Shown here: positions 9,857 to 18,116 of the stretch, piece after piece
Layout of the letters: each line of letters starts with the position of its first letter
Position numbering within the stretch: the first letter of the stretch is position 1
The notes under the pieces: generated by a model
Database searches by the model: none
What the model was told of the DNA's origin: nothing
The model's input: only the letters and a program-made list of their open reading frames with translations
From: Planctomycetaceae bacterium
Lineage (GTDB): Bacteria > Planctomycetota > Planctomycetia > Planctomycetales > Planctomycetaceae
Assembly: GCA_024742875.1 (NCBI GenBank)
Contig: JANSXP010000011.1
Coordinates: forward strand, 1-64,000
Direction: 5' to 3'
DNA length: 64,000 bases
Program-made: the position numbers and the translations under genes

Positions 9857-10189
9857 ATGTCAAAAATGCGAACACTTTTGTGTGTGCTGGGCCTGATGCT
9901 GTGCAGTGCGGCCACGGCTGACGCTCAGGTTTATGGTTTGAGTTATCGCCCGGCGTATCCCGGCGGCGGATTTTACGGTGGCAACGTCTACGGCGGCGGT
10001 GTTCGCTATGGTGCGCCGACCTACGGCAACTACTACAACTACCACTATTCTTATGGAGCTCCTGCCAGTTACCAAGCGCCCGCCTATCAGGTCGTGCCTG
10101 TGGTCGGCGTTCAGAAAACGACGATCCGCACGATTCGCGTCATCCGCGTGAAGAAGCCGGTTGTCACGACCCCCTGCGGCTGCAACTAG
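9857..10189 (+). CDS. Small secreted Gly/Tyr-rich protein
   Basis: A 110-residue exported protein of unknown role. A signal peptide with a hydrophobic core (about residues 6-20) ends near ATADA (residues 20-24). The mature N-terminal half is rich in glycine, tyrosine and asparagine in short repeats such as GGNVYGGGV and GNYYNYHYSYG; the C-terminal half is basic, with IRTIRVIRVKKPV, and ends in a Cys-Gly-Cys motif (residues 107-109). The composition suggests a surface or matrix component. A clear ribosome-binding site GAGGA lies eight bases before the ATG, and a hairpin terminator follows, so this is a stand-alone transcription unit. Confidence 0.75.
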   Translation: MSKMRTLLCVLGLMLCSAATADAQVYGLSYRPAYPGGGFYGGNVYGGGVRYGAPTYGNYYNYHYSYGAPASYQAPAYQVVPVVGVQKTTIRTIRVIRVKKPVVTTPCGCN

Positions 10190-10224
10190 CCGGCTGCATG
10201 GCAGGCTCACCTGATCAATATGAT

Positions 10225-10258
10225 CGCGAGGTTTCGCAGTAGCGGAGCCTCGCGTTTT
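10225..10258 (+). terminator. Rho-independent terminator
   Basis: Arms 10225-10231 and 10248-10254 (CGCGAGG / CCTCGCG) followed by TTTT at 10255-10258, 36 bases after the stop of the small secreted protein gene. Confidence 0.75.
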
Positions 10259-10495
10259 GCTGCGCAGTCAGGAATCACGGTGGCGCCTGCCGAATCCAAC
10301 AGAGCGACAGGCCGCTTTCGAACACTTCGACCGGACCGGCCGCCAGCAGCGTGATTGGCGACAACAGGGATCACGGGCAGATGGAATCAGCAAGACGGAA
10401 TCAGGCGGGCCGGAATATCGAGCGGCGAGCACTTCGCCATTCGCGAGACTGATCTGTGTGCTTTGAGCGAGAGCTGTGAGTGCGTGTCATCGCCG
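10259..10495. other. Intergenic region, nothing recognised
   Basis: Together with the preceding terminator this makes about 305 bases between the secreted-protein gene and the convergent SCO1 gene. A loose imperfect repetition of GGAATCA-like words is visible (about 10380-10415). I see no gene, RNA or regulatory site. Confidence 0.4.
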
Positions 10496-11980
10496 TCAGG
10501 CAGCAACCGCGGGCCAGGGCCAGTGATACAGCATGCCATAGATGACGACCCCGGTGATGGACACAAACATCCAGATGGGAAACGTCACTTTGGCCAGTCG
10601 CTTGTGATCGTCCCACCGCTCTTGGAACGCCAGCTGAAAAACGCGGATGGCGAGCACAGGGACAGCGGCCGCTAAAATGACGTGGGGGATGAGAATGGCA
10701 AAGTAGACCGTCTTCCAGACGCCTTCCCCGGGAAACTTCTTGCCCCGTGAATTGGTGTATTCGCCGAGAAGATAGTGATACGTCAGGTAGCAGGCCAAAA
10801 AGATAACGGACGTGACAAACGCCGTGATCATCAGATTGCGATGGAGGGTCTTGTGTCCGCTCTTAATGGCTCGCCACGCCACGAATAAAAAAAAAGCGGC
10901 CAGCGTGTTCAGGCCGGCGTTGATGGAAGGCAGCTTCAGCGACCAGGCGGGCATCTTTTCATCGATCGCGCGGTTGTGTTCATCCGCCGTAAGATCGGCA
11001 TTTGCCTCAGCCGGATCCGCAACCGGTGCCTGATCCTCTTCGCCAGCGTCTGCCGCTGAAGATTCGGACGGTGCGGCAGCTGGCTCATTTGCAGCTGGCT
11101 CACTGTCGGCTGCCTCAGACTCACCAGGATCATCCGCCTCACTGGGCTCAACGGGCTTCAGATCAAACTGAATGTTGAGCGGACTGCCGTCCGTGGTCGA
11201 AAAGCTGAGCGACGGACCAGGTTTTGGAAACTCGTCTTTTCCCAGCAGAATGCGGCTCAGCTTCGCCATGTCGGCATCGCGCGTGCCGAGAAAGGTGGCC
11301 ACGGGTATATTGTCTTCGTTCATCAGCACCACGCGATTGGAGTGTGCCACCTCGAATCCCGTCTGCAGGTCATCGCCTTCGTTCTCCTTCACATACAGAC
11401 GAAAGCCGTCGAGGACGAACTTGTGAATCGCATCCTGATCGCCGGTCAGGAACTTCCAGCGTGAGCGATCGGGCTGGAAAGTCTCAGAGTAATTTTGCAG
11501 CACCTCGGCGTCGTCGTATTTGGAATTCACCGTGAATGTCACCAGCATCACGTCGGGATTCTTTTCGATCACCCGATTCTGCAGCCGCATCATCGCCGCA
11601 CTGATCATGGGGCAGGTGGTGACGCAGCGGGTGAACACCATGCTGGCGACCCACGGTTTGCCCTTGAGATCTTCCCGACTCAGCGTGCCCCCCATGCACT
11701 CTTCAAATTCGAAGTCGGGCAGGGGACTGGCGGGAAAACCGGTTTGCACAGACTGCTTGCCCGTCGTGTCAATTTTGATGGGGGCTTCCGTGTCGCCGTT
11801 TTGGGGCTGCTGGGGAGTCTCCTCCTGCCGGGCGGCCGCAGCCACCAATTGGTTGTTGGCCTCATGGCGCCAGCGCCAGGCCAGAAACAGAAATACGAAC
11901 GCGGCCGTCCACATCACCCCACCCAGAATGAGTGTGTTCCGTGAAATGCCTGGATTTGCCGGTTGCAGCTCGTTTGCCAT
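10496..11980 (-). CDS. SCO1/SenC copper chaperone fused to DUF420 membrane domain
   Basis: A 494-residue membrane protein joining two usually separate parts. Residues 1-40 hold one transmembrane helix; about 80-250 form a thioredoxin-like SCO domain with the copper-binding CVTTC (Cys119, Cys123) and the ligand His213 in VAHSNRV; about 255-335 is an acidic Ala/Pro/Glu-rich linker; about 345-494 is a DUF420-type region with four hydrophobic helices and conserved histidines (INAGLN, KTLHRNLM, HHKR-like DDHKRLAK). SCO proteins deliver copper to the CuA site of cytochrome c oxidase, and DUF420 genes often sit near oxidase genes. No oxidase gene is visible in this window. It is divergent from the NtrC-like regulator. 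Confidence 0.9.
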   Translation of the reverse strand: MANELQPANPGISRNTLILGGVMWTAAFVFLFLAWRWRHEANNQLVAAAARQEETPQQPQNGDTEAPIKIDTTGKQSVQTGFPASPLPDFEFEECMGGTLSREDLKGKPWVASMVFTRCVTTCPMISAAMMRLQNRVIEKNPDVMLVTFTVNSKYDDAEVLQNYSETFQPDRSRWKFLTGDQDAIHKFVLDGFRLYVKENEGDDLQTGFEVAHSNRVVLMNEDNIPVATFLGTRDADMAKLSRILLGKDEFPKPGPSLSFSTTDGSPLNIQFDLKPVEPSEADDPGESEAADSEPAANEPAAAPSESSAADAGEEDQAPVADPAEANADLTADEHNRAIDEKMPAWSLKLPSINAGLNTLAAFFLFVAWRAIKSGHKTLHRNLMITAFVTSVIFLACYLTYHYLLGEYTNSRGKKFPGEGVWKTVYFAILIPHVILAAAVPVLAIRVFQLAFQERWDDHKRLAKVTFPIWMFVSITGVVIYGMLYHWPWPAVAA

Positions 11981-12341
11981 CTCAAAACCTGCGGTTGAGT
12001 GATCTGGGTGGTTCCCAAAATTCTACGAGGAGACAGGCAGTTGTCGCCGAGCAATCATCCCTCGGGGGGAAACTCTCTCCATCGGGAAGCCGGGGTCGTG
12101 GTGCGGAAATCAGTAAATTTACTGATGGCGGACGTCCTCGTATCGGACCTACCGATCAGTGCGACTTTTGTTAACGAGTTTTGACTTCTGCCTGGAATCC
12201 AATGCCAGCCGATTGAATCACGATTCGGCGATTGCGATTATCTATGCCAAATCGATCAAATGAAAATTGCGTTCCTGAAACTGGGACGTTAGCGAGTCCG
12301 GCGGCGTGCCGGCCCCATCGGTAGACTGCGAGGCCCCCAGA
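11981..12341. promoter_or_regulatory. Divergent regulatory region between SCO1 and the NtrC-like regulator
   Basis: About 360 bases separating two divergent starts. It contains a perfect 18-bp palindrome (listed separately) and AT-richer sequence around 12160-12290, consistent with promoters in both directions. No confident -35/-10 or sigma-54 -24/-12 box could be assigned by eye. Confidence 0.45.
12109..12126. promoter_or_regulatory. Perfect 18-bp palindrome, candidate operator
   Basis: ATCAGTAAATTTACTGAT equals its own reverse complement. It sits 128 bases upstream of the SCO1 start and about 200 bases upstream of the regulator start, where a dimeric transcription factor could bind. AT-rich core in GC-rich surroundings. 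Function is inference. Confidence 0.45.
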
Positions 12342-13682
12342 GTGCCAGACCCATCTTTTTTCAACAAGTCCATTCTGATCGTCGAAGACGAAGACATCAT
12401 CCGCGAAACTCTGTCGGAGTTTTTGTCGGGGGAAGGTTTTGAAGTGGGCGCCGCGGCCAGTGTGAGCGAAGCGCTGACACTCGTCAAAGAGCGAGATTAC
12501 GACGTTGGCATCTGCGATATCCAGCTGCCGGACGGCGACGGCGTGCAACTGCTGCGACGTCTGCACCGTCTCAACCCGGGCATGTTTGTGCTGATCATTT
12601 CCGCGTATGCCACGGTCGAAAGTGCAGTGGAAGCCTTCACGGCCGGCGCGTTTGATTACCTTGTGAAACCAGTCATCTTTGATGAACTGGTCAATCGTCT
12701 GAAACGGCTGTTCAAGTTTCAGGAGCTGTATCTGGAAAATCAGCGGCTCCGCAAAGACATCGGGCGACAGGCGGGCTTCGACCAGATCGTCGGCAGCAGT
12801 CGCGTCCTGCAGGACACGCTCACCACCATTCGCAAAGTCGCCGTCACCAATTCCAATGTGCTGCTGGTGGGCGAAACGGGGACCGGCAAAGAACTGTTCG
12901 CCCGGGAAATCCACAACGCGGGTCCCAACAAAGACGAGAAGTTTCTGGCCGTCAATTGCGGCACCCGTCCCCCGGAAGTCCTCGAAGCCCAGTTGTTTGG
13001 CGTGGATGGCGGGCAGCCTGGTCTGTTTCGAACCGCCGGGACCGGAACCGTCTTTCTTGATGAAATCGCTCAGTTGCCGATGGGTACGCAGTCCGAATTG
13101 CTGCGAGCCATCGAATATCAGGAGACCATGCCGGCGGGTTCTTCAGAAACCGTCAAAGTCAGTGCCCGCATTATCGCCGCCACCTCTCGCGATTTGATGC
13201 GGGAGGTGACGGAAGGCAACTTCCAGGAAGACCTCTTTTACCGACTGGATGGAGTCAAGATTCGTATTCCGCCTCTGCGGGAACGTCTGGACGACATTCC
13301 CGAACTGGTCGAATACTTCATGACACGCCACTCCGAAGCCATGGGCAAACGTGTGGCGGGAGCCACGAGCGAGTCCATTCGTACGCTGATGGCCGCTCAC
13401 TGGAAGGGAAATGTCCGACAGTTGGATAACGCCATCGAACGCGCCGTCATGATGTGCGAAGGCGAGGAAATTCTGCCGACCGACCTGCCACCCGATCTTC
13501 TGGGACTGGGGACTTCGCTTCCGGACACCGACGACCTGCGTTCCGCGCTGCGACATTATGAGCGACTGCACATCACCCGCGTGCTGAAACAGTGTCCCGA
13601 CAAGAAAGAGGCGGCCAAACGCCTCAAGCTGGGGCTCTCCAGCCTGTACCGCAAGATTGAAGAATTGAAAATCGAGCTATAG
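12342..13682 (+). CDS. NtrC-like response regulator with AAA+ domain lacking GAFTGA
   Basis: Receiver, AAA+ and Fis-type HTH domains in the order of the NtrC family (446 residues from this GTG; 458 if the in-frame GTG at 12306 is used). The receiver has the acidic pair in VEDED, phospho-acceptor Asp59 in CDIQLPDGDG and Lys109 in LVKP. The AAA+ domain keeps Walker A GETGTGKE, Walker B VFLDEIAQLP and arginine-finger region FYRLDGVKIRIPPLRER. However, after QLFG the sequence goes VDGGQPGLFRTAG, so the sigma-54-contacting GAFTGA loop is deleted (about eight residues shorter than NtrC). The C-terminal HTH reads CPDKKEAAKRLKLGLSSLYRKIEEL. It may therefore regulate without activating sigma-54. No sensor kinase is adjacent. 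The start is uncertain. Confidence 0.88.
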   Translation: MPDPSFFNKSILIVEDEDIIRETLSEFLSGEGFEVGAAASVSEALTLVKERDYDVGICDIQLPDGDGVQLLRRLHRLNPGMFVLIISAYATVESAVEAFTAGAFDYLVKPVIFDELVNRLKRLFKFQELYLENQRLRKDIGRQAGFDQIVGSSRVLQDTLTTIRKVAVTNSNVLLVGETGTGKELFAREIHNAGPNKDEKFLAVNCGTRPPEVLEAQLFGVDGGQPGLFRTAGTGTVFLDEIAQLPMGTQSELLRAIEYQETMPAGSSETVKVSARIIAATSRDLMREVTEGNFQEDLFYRLDGVKIRIPPLRERLDDIPELVEYFMTRHSEAMGKRVAGATSESIRTLMAAHWKGNVRQLDNAIERAVMMCEGEEILPTDLPPDLLGLGTSLPDTDDLRSALRHYERLHITRVLKQCPDKKEAAKRLKLGLSSLYRKIEELKIEL

Positions 13683-13826
13683 TACGGGCAGAGTGGCAAT
13701 CTGAACCGGCCGATCGCTGATCCTCGGTTCGGTGATCCCCGGTTCGCTGCCTATCAGGTCTCCCTCATCAACGCCTCAATCACCGGCGGCACTGCTTTGT
13801 GACGCCCCGGATCTTCCACACGCCGC

Positions 13827-14255
13827 ATGAACACTGATCAAATCAAGGAATGTATTCCGCACCGTGCCCCGTTTTTGTGGCTCGACGAGATCTCGGAACT
13901 CTCGCAGACCCGCATCGTGGCCACCAAACATTTGGGTGAGGACCTGCCCGTCTTCCAGGGCCATTACCCCGACTTTCCCGTGTTCCCCGGTGTCCTGCAG
14001 TGCGAATCCTGCTTTCAGGCAGGCGCCGTGCTGATCTCCAAAGTCGTGGAAGTGGGTGAAGGAGAGGTGCCGGTTGTCACTCGGCTGAACAACACCCAGT
14101 TTCGCCGCATGATCCGTCCCGGAGAAACCATCCAGATCGAAGTGGATCTGACCGAACGCGTCTCCAACGCGTTTTATATGAAGGGCCGCGTGACGGTCGA
14201 CGGCAAAGTGACGGCAAGACTGGAATTCGTCTGCACGGCCGCCAAGGCTCCCTGA
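13827..14255 (+). CDS. FabZ-like 3-hydroxyacyl-ACP dehydratase
   Basis: A hot-dog-fold protein of 142 residues resembling FabZ, which dehydrates 3-hydroxyacyl-ACP in fatty acid elongation. It has the opening IPHRAPFLWLDEI, the active-site segment GHYPDFPVFPGVLQCE with catalytic His46 and Glu60, and a later FRRMIRPGETI strand equivalent to the FabZ FRRPVVPGD. The ATG at 13827 gives the usual length. It is isolated from other fatty-acid genes here, and planctomycetes often have several FabZ/FabA-like paralogues, so it may be a specialised copy. A strong hairpin terminator follows, shared with convergent dapA. Confidence 0.87.
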   Translation: MNTDQIKECIPHRAPFLWLDEISELSQTRIVATKHLGEDLPVFQGHYPDFPVFPGVLQCESCFQAGAVLISKVVEVGEGEVPVVTRLNNTQFRRMIRPGETIQIEVDLTERVSNAFYMKGRVTVDGKVTARLEFVCTAAKAP

Positions 14256-14290
14256 GCGGCCTGCGACAGTTTGTGCCGGTGACATGACGC

Positions 14291-14324
14291 AACAAAGGCC
14301 TGTGAAGATTCACAGGCCTTTGTT
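14291..14324. terminator. Bidirectional hairpin terminator between fabZ-like gene and dapA
   Basis: Perfect 16-base arms 14291-14306 and 14309-14324 (beginning AACAAAGGCCTGTGAA) separated by GA. Each outer end is AT-rich (TTTGTT on either strand), and the hairpin sits between two convergent stop codons. Confidence 0.8.
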
Positions 14325-14363
14325 CATGCGCTCATGCGGAGTTGACTGTCACTGCTGTGCTGC

Positions 14364-15260
14364 TCAGGACGCCAGTCCGTAGTCAGCCAGCGTTTTCTTC
14401 AGCACGTTCATTTCGTCGTCTGTCAGTGGCGTCATAGGCAGACGCACGGGGCCGCAGTCCTTACCAATCAGCGCCATCGCGGCTTTGACGGGAATCGGAT
14501 TGGTCGACAGCCCCAGCATGTCTTTGCACAACTGGAACAACTTGTGGTGCCGCTCCATCGCGTCGGCCAGATTGCCCGATCGCACGGCTTCAATCAGTGA
14601 CAGCATGTCCTGAGGAATCAAATTGCCAACGACAGAAACCACTCCGCTGCCGCCAATCGACATCAGTGGCAGTGTCATGCTGTCATCTCCTGACAGCAGG
14701 GTCAGGTCAGACCCTGTGTAGATGTGTGACGCCTGGTCCAGGGAGCCCGTGGCATCCTTGACCGCCACGACATTCGGGCAGGCTTCGGCAATCCGGCAGA
14801 TGGTTTCCGGCTCGATGTTTTTCGCGGTGCGTCCCGGGATGTTGTACAGCACGTGCGGCATGTCAACAGCGTCCGAAATCGCCTTGTAATGCTGAAAAAA
14901 ACCTTCCTGAGTCGGCTTATTGTAGTACGGTGCCACCTGCAGTGATCCGTCCGCCCCCACCTCCTGGGCGTGCTTGGTCATGCAGATGGCCTCTTCGGTG
15001 CTGTTGGACCCGGTTCCCGCCATCACTTTGATGCGGCCGGAGGCCGCTTTGCACACGATCTCGATGACGCGATCATGTTCTTCGTGAGACAGGGTCGGAC
15101 TCTCGCCCGTGGTCCCCACGGGAACGACACAGTTGGTGCCTGCATCGACGTGAAAGTCGACCAGTTCACACAGCATTTTTTCATTGACCGATCCGTCGGC
15201 ATTCATTGGCGTGACCAAAGCAACCGACAGCCCGGAAAAGATTTCGCCTCTTCGACTCAT
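14364..15260 (-). CDS. dapA: 4-hydroxy-tetrahydrodipicolinate synthase
   Basis: Class I aldolase condensing pyruvate with aspartate semialdehyde in lysine/diaminopimelate synthesis. The 298-residue protein shows [12 protein letters not shown] (residues 46-57) with the catalytic threonine pair, the [12 protein letters not shown] segment (110-121), Tyr139 and Arg144 in YNIPGRT, and Schiff-base Lys168 in VAVKDATGS. Length and all active-site residues are standard. The ATG at 15260 follows an AGGAAGG-like site. It has its own terminator downstream; no other dap gene lies in the window. Confidence 0.95.
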   Translation of the reverse strand: MSRRGEIFSGLSVALVTPMNADGSVNEKMLCELVDFHVDAGTNCVVPVGTTGESPTLSHEEHDRVIEIVCKAASGRIKVMAGTGSNSTEEAICMTKHAQEVGADGSLQVAPYYNKPTQEGFFQHYKAISDAVDMPHVLYNIPGRTAKNIEPETICRIAEACPNVVAVKDATGSLDQASHIYTGSDLTLLSGDDSMTLPLMSIGGSGVVSVVGNLIPQDMLSLIEAVRSGNLADAMERHHKLFQLCKDMLGLSTNPIPVKAAMALIGKDCGPVRLPMTPLTDDEMNVLKKTLADYGLAS

Positions 15261-16148
15261 TTGGTCTTACAGCCTTCCTGTGGGGCAGATGTTGTTTCGC
15301 GAAAATCGCCGGATCAGGCTAACGTCGGCCGTCGAAAGTGGCAATTCGGCCCGGCAATGAATGCCAGGAATCCGCAATCCAGCGGCAGGGCCCGGAACTG
15401 CCGATTTTGGGCCGAGGGTGCAGAGCCGCATCTGCGGACAGCTCTCGCAGCGACACCGTGAAGGAAAACCGGGTTCGTGGCACTCATGCCAATTCCTGAC
15501 TGGCCAACCTCCGATTCCTGCCAGACCGCACGGGATGCCTGGCCAGTCGTATCCTCAAAGGCCACAGACATGATCGCTGTTCCAGTAAGACGAAGCACCA
15601 ACACGTCCGCGTTCGTGAACTGAACTACAGGAACGCGTCTTCCGGCAGACTGCAGTGCGACACCAGGCCCGGTGGGAATGGACGGGTCATCAGAAGTGCG
15701 CGGGTTGGGCCGGTGCAAATGAGACAACTGCGATACCACAGATCGTCAATACAACGTGTCTGGCATCTTCACTCGCTGCCATCGTGCAAATCCGCCGAAG
15801 TGAATCGTCACAGCACCGCCGTGTTCCTCACAGGAGTCAACGACCGCCCGACCCAATTCCAATTTGCTGGGGAAACCACGCCGCGATCTGCAGACCCTCA
15901 TCCTGAAAACCGCGCAACCGTCGGGCCACATTCAGTCGGACCAATCCGTGCAGTCAGTACAAAACGCGGCAGCGACCGCACGTCCCGAAGGGTGCTTGCC
16001 CACATGTTCAGTGATAGGGGAATCTCTCCATTCAACTTCCAAAGTGCTGAGCAAGTACGGGCATCCCCACACCGATAAGTGCCAGGAATGAAACGACACG
16101 ATATTCGAGACCGAATTGACGTCTGCACTAGTCAAAGGCAAGGCACAC
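15261..16148. other. Long stretch (about 890 bases) without a convincing gene
   Basis: Between dapA (leftward) and the HDOD-GGDEF gene (rightward). Short open frames occur on both strands (longest 141 codons leftward at 15314-15739) but none shows a recognisable motif, a good start site or protein-like composition. It may hold divergent promoters, a decayed gene or a non-coding RNA; I cannot support any of these. Confidence 0.45.
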
Positions 16149-17687
16149 ATGCCCAACCGCAAGCATAAACTGACGCGACTGCCCTCGCTGCCCACCATCG
16201 CCATTGAGATTCTCCAGGTGTTCGGAGATCCCGATGCCCCCATTCAGCGGGTCGCGGAAATTGTCCAGGCGGACCCGGCGATGGTCAGCAAGATCCTCAA
16301 GGCGGCCAACAGCAGTCGGTTTGGGCTCGCACGTGAAGTGGCCGACCTGCGACAGGCGATCGCGCTGATGGGCAAAGCCAAAATCACGCCCATCGTGCTT
16401 AGCTTTTCGCTGGCTTCAGAGTCCATTGAAGACGAAGAACACGCGGCCCACTTCCAGCGGTTCTGGCTGCGATCGTTCACTCAGGCAACTGCCGGCGAAG
16501 TCCTTGGCCAGCGATTCGGACCGGCCGTGGCGTCGGAAGGATTCACCGTCAACCTGCTGGCCGGAATCGGTCAGCTGGCGCTGCTGAAAAACGGCGTCGA
16601 GCAGTATATGGGGCTGGTCGACCGCGCCACCGAGGGAGAGACGCCACTCGACGAGCTCGAACAGGAGGCTTACGGTCTGACCAACAAAGAGCTGTCTCTG
16701 GAAATGCTGGAAACATCCGGCCTGCCGGATCGCTGCCTGGAAGCGATCGGCGGGCTGCTGCCTGACGAGGAAGTCACCCCCTCCAGTGAAGAGGCGGTGG
16801 CTCTGGGCAAAGTGGCTCGCGTGGCGGATGCGTTCGCCCGCTTCCTGTGCGACTCGGATCCGGGGATCGGCATGATTCTGGTGCAGGAGCGTCTCAAGGA
16901 ACTGAACGTCGACCCCGAATTGATGAACGACATTCAAACCGAGATTCGTGAAAAACTGGCGGAGTCGGCTTCTCTGTTCAACATCGATCCGTCTTCGCTG
17001 CCGGAGCCGGAAGAACTGCTGGAAGACGCCATGGATCAGCTGGCAACGTTTACGCAGTCGATGGATGAATCACGGTCGGTTCCCAACGAACTGCTGGCAG
17101 AAAACGGACGACTGAAGCAACAGGTGGAAGACCTCGTCAAGCAGACTTCGACCGACGGTCTGACGGGCATCGCCAACCGCGCTTTCTTTGATCGCCGACT
17201 GATGGAACTCACGCAGCACTGCCGGCGTCGCGAGTCCTCAATGGGTGTGGTCGTCATCGACATCGACCGCTTCAAGAGTGTCAACGACACCTACGGCCAT
17301 CAGGCGGGAGACCACATTCTGAAACAGGTGGCTCAGGCTCTTGAAGGAGTGACCCGTGACGACGAGACGATCGCGCGATATGGGGGCGAAGAATTCTGTG
17401 TGCTGCTGGAGGATGCACAGCTGGAAGGCATGACGATCGTCGGGGAGCGACTGCGATCCGCTGTGGAACGGCTGCCGATCGTGTTCGAAGGTCAGTCGAT
17501 CCCCATCACGATCAGTGTGGGCATTGCGACAGGAACACCGGACAGCAAAGACTTCGGACTGCGTCTGTTCGCAGAAGCCGATGCGGCGCTGTACCAGGCC
17601 AAACAAACCGGACGCAACAAAGTGGTGGTCGCTGCCGGCGATCTCACACCCGGTTCTCAGGTTGACGAACTCCAGACGACTGACTAA
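16149..17687 (+). CDS. HDOD-domain diguanylate cyclase (GGDEF)
   Basis: A 512-residue cytoplasmic signalling protein. Residues about 8-210 form an HDOD domain (LPSLPTIAIEILQVFGD at the start, then SKILKAANSSRFGL), and a helical linker (about 255-325) leads to a GGDEF domain (about 330-500). The cyclase should be active: DIDRFKSVNDTYGHQAGD is intact and the signature is RYGGEEF (residues 410-416), so it probably makes cyclic di-GMP from GTP. The inhibitory I-site position reads RDDE instead of RxxD, suggesting weak or no product inhibition. The ATG at 16149 follows AAAGGCAAGG, a better start than a TTG at 16116. A T-rich terminator follows. Confidence 0.92.
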   Translation: MPNRKHKLTRLPSLPTIAIEILQVFGDPDAPIQRVAEIVQADPAMVSKILKAANSSRFGLAREVADLRQAIALMGKAKITPIVLSFSLASESIEDEEHAAHFQRFWLRSFTQATAGEVLGQRFGPAVASEGFTVNLLAGIGQLALLKNGVEQYMGLVDRATEGETPLDELEQEAYGLTNKELSLEMLETSGLPDRCLEAIGGLLPDEEVTPSSEEAVALGKVARVADAFARFLCDSDPGIGMILVQERLKELNVDPELMNDIQTEIREKLAESASLFNIDPSSLPEPEELLEDAMDQLATFTQSMDESRSVPNELLAENGRLKQQVEDLVKQTSTDGLTGIANRAFFDRRLMELTQHCRRRESSMGVVVIDIDRFKSVNDTYGHQAGDHILKQVAQALEGVTRDDETIARYGGEEFCVLLEDAQLEGMTIVGERLRSAVERLPIVFEGQSIPITISVGIATGTPDSKDFGLRLFAEADAALYQAKQTGRNKVVVAAGDLTPGSQVDELQTTD

Positions 17688-17716
17688 CCAGCCAATGTCG
17701 TCGGACGTTCGTCAGA

Positions 17717-17752
17717 AGGCGCGGTTCCCGCCGGGAGCGGCGCCTTTTTTTC
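17717..17752 (+). terminator. Rho-independent terminator of the HDOD-GGDEF gene
   Basis: Arms 17717-17722 and 17740-17745 (AGGCGC / GCGCCT), with an inner CCCG/CGGG pairing, followed by a run of seven to eight T. It begins 30 bases after the stop codon. Confidence 0.85.
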
Positions 17753-17795
17753 TGCGCGCTGTCAGATCTCAGGCGCACAGAACGCAGGCTGCAGA

Positions 17796-18116
17796 TCACA
17801 CCAAAGTCAGGTAGGTCAGCAGAGCGGACTGGTAGGCCGCCACACTGGTTGTGACTGGCAGCGTCTTGCGACTTCGCAGGCGATACATCGTGACCAGCAC
17901 GCAGACCACCAGCAGTGTGCCGGCCAGCTTGGCGCGGACAAACACGCCCACTTCACCGCCGGCGATGTCCAGCAGCATGACGCCAAACGGGTTCTCTTCC
18001 ATCACACGAATCGAATCGCTGAATCGCACAATCAGAAACGTGTCGTACAGCGACACGGATGCGATGAAGATTACGAGGAACGGAAACCAATAGTTCTTTG
18101 CGGCGGCTTTCATCAT
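17796..18116 (-). CDS. Small integral membrane protein of unknown function
   Basis: A 106-residue protein with about three hydrophobic segments: WFPFLVIFIASVSLYDTFLIV (about residues 9-29), a short GVMLLDIAGGEVGVFV region and LAGTLLVVCVLVTMY. Two adjacent ATG codons (18116 and 18113) follow AAAGG; the second has the better spacing, so the protein may begin one codon later. The family is not recognised. It is convergent with the HDOD-GGDEF gene and monocistronic as far as can be seen. The ASVSLYDTFLIV helix with an embedded aspartate is its most distinctive part. Confidence 0.68.
   Translation of the reverse strand: MMKAAAKNYWFPFLVIFIASVSLYDTFLIVRFSDSIRVMEENPFGVMLLDIAGGEVGVFVRAKLAGTLLVVCVLVTMYRLRSRKTLPVTTSVAAYQSALLTYLTLV

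Noticed and set aside
13718-13746. Two near-identical TGATCC(T/C)CGGTTCG words in tandem
   Set aside because: Only two short copies; not enough to call a repeat element or binding-site array.
15314-15739. A 141-codon leftward frame in the gap after dapA
   Set aside because: No ribosome-binding site, no recognisable motif and irregular composition; left as unassigned intergenic sequence.
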